Of a stretch of 64,000 nt of DNA, positions 63,906-64,000 are shown in pieces. Positions within the stretch are counted from its first letter, which is position 1; each line of letters begins with the position of its first letter. The stretch covers positions 82,327,155 to 82,391,154 of the forward strand of contig OZ024908.1 of NCBI GenBank assembly GCA_964017125.1, in the 5' to 3' direction. The notes under the pieces are model-generated. The model searched no databases, was not told the DNA's origin, and saw only the letters and a list, made by a program, of their open reading frames with translations. The DNA is from Flabesymbios commensalis. Taxonomy: Eukaryota > Annelida > Polychaeta > Terebellida > Flabelligeridae. Made by a program: the position numbers and the translations under genes.

Positions 63906-64000
63906 GGCGGCCGCTGGAACGTGGCCAAAATGGAGAGATTATGATCTGGCTGGTGTTAGAACCGATTATAAACACTGCGTCGCGGGCGGATTGTATTCAA
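63906..64000 (-). promoter_or_regulatory. 5' UTR / promoter-proximal region of distal first exon
   Basis: The coding-strand sequence before the ATG is GC-richer than the introns and includes CGGCCGCC before the start, a CCATTTTGG box, and a TATA-like TTTATAAT at about 63964-63972. No transcription start can be fixed and the window ends here. Confidence 0.3.

Overview
The window is a piece of an animal nuclear genome, most likely a marine invertebrate. It is AT-rich, has GT-AG introns, carries tRNA-derived SINEs, and is packed with short palindromic non-autonomous DNA transposons (MITEs). No bacterial-type operon, rRNA, tRNA gene or CRISPR array is seen, and no retrovirus-like or Polinton-like element was recognised. 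The phylum cannot be fixed from this window alone; the SINE type makes a lophotrochozoan such as a mollusc plausible, but that is a guess.

One gene fills the window. It lies on the minus strand, from a start codon at 63905 to a stop at 4776-4778, and encodes a class I facilitative hexose transporter (GLUT/SLC2A family). Thirteen coding exons were placed by hand; every junction is GT-AG, all phases agree, and they give an unbroken 632-residue protein. A second possible first coding exon (46245-46340) is also phase 0 and would give a 654-residue isoform with a different N-terminus, so the gene probably has two promoters about 17.6 kb apart. The core is a standard 12-helix GLUT with the class I QLS motif, flanked by an unusually long Ser/Arg-rich cytosolic N-terminus and a charged C-terminal tail. 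Two positions that line GLUT1's sugar and inhibitor site are changed (E380 to Ala, W388 to Met).

About 97 % of the span is intron, dominated by repeats that I sort as follows. T1-T7: seven families of roughly 140-280 bp elements that start TTAA-CCCTT and end AAGGG-TTAA, the signature of TTAA-target (piggyBac-like) MITEs, each with an internal hairpin. P1: about 40 copies of a roughly 80-110 bp full-length palindrome with CCCAGCAAACAC ends; a copy nested inside a T1 element shows a TA target duplication. P2: about 14 copies of a roughly 70-80 bp palindrome built on GTAAGCAG. Others are a dimeric tRNA-derived SINE (4 copies), hAT-like inverted-repeat elements, a diverged tandem array (7.0-8.8 kb), a 45-bp minisatellite (30.6 kb), and long (TGAA)n tracts (43.8 and 55.2 kb).

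Layout: 1-4.7 kb, downstream flank and 3' end; 4.8-10.6 kb, exons 13 to 8; 13.3 kb, exon 7; 20.3 kb, exon 6; 32.5 kb, exon 5; 34.4 kb, exon 4; 42.1 kb, exon 3; 44.3 kb, exon 2; 46.3 kb, alternative first exon; 46.4-63.9 kb, large first intron; 63.9 kb, exon 1 and promoter-proximal DNA.

The most unusual observation is that the two arms of individual palindromes have changed together. In T1, T4, T5, P1 and P2, substitutions in one arm are matched by complementary substitutions in the other, copy by copy. This suggests that arms are corrected against each other, or that the hairpin is selected. Several elements also sit exactly at gene landmarks: a T1 copy begins at the stop codon and would form the 3' UTR, another abuts the exon 7 splice donor, and a P1 copy ends 9 bp from the exon 12 donor.
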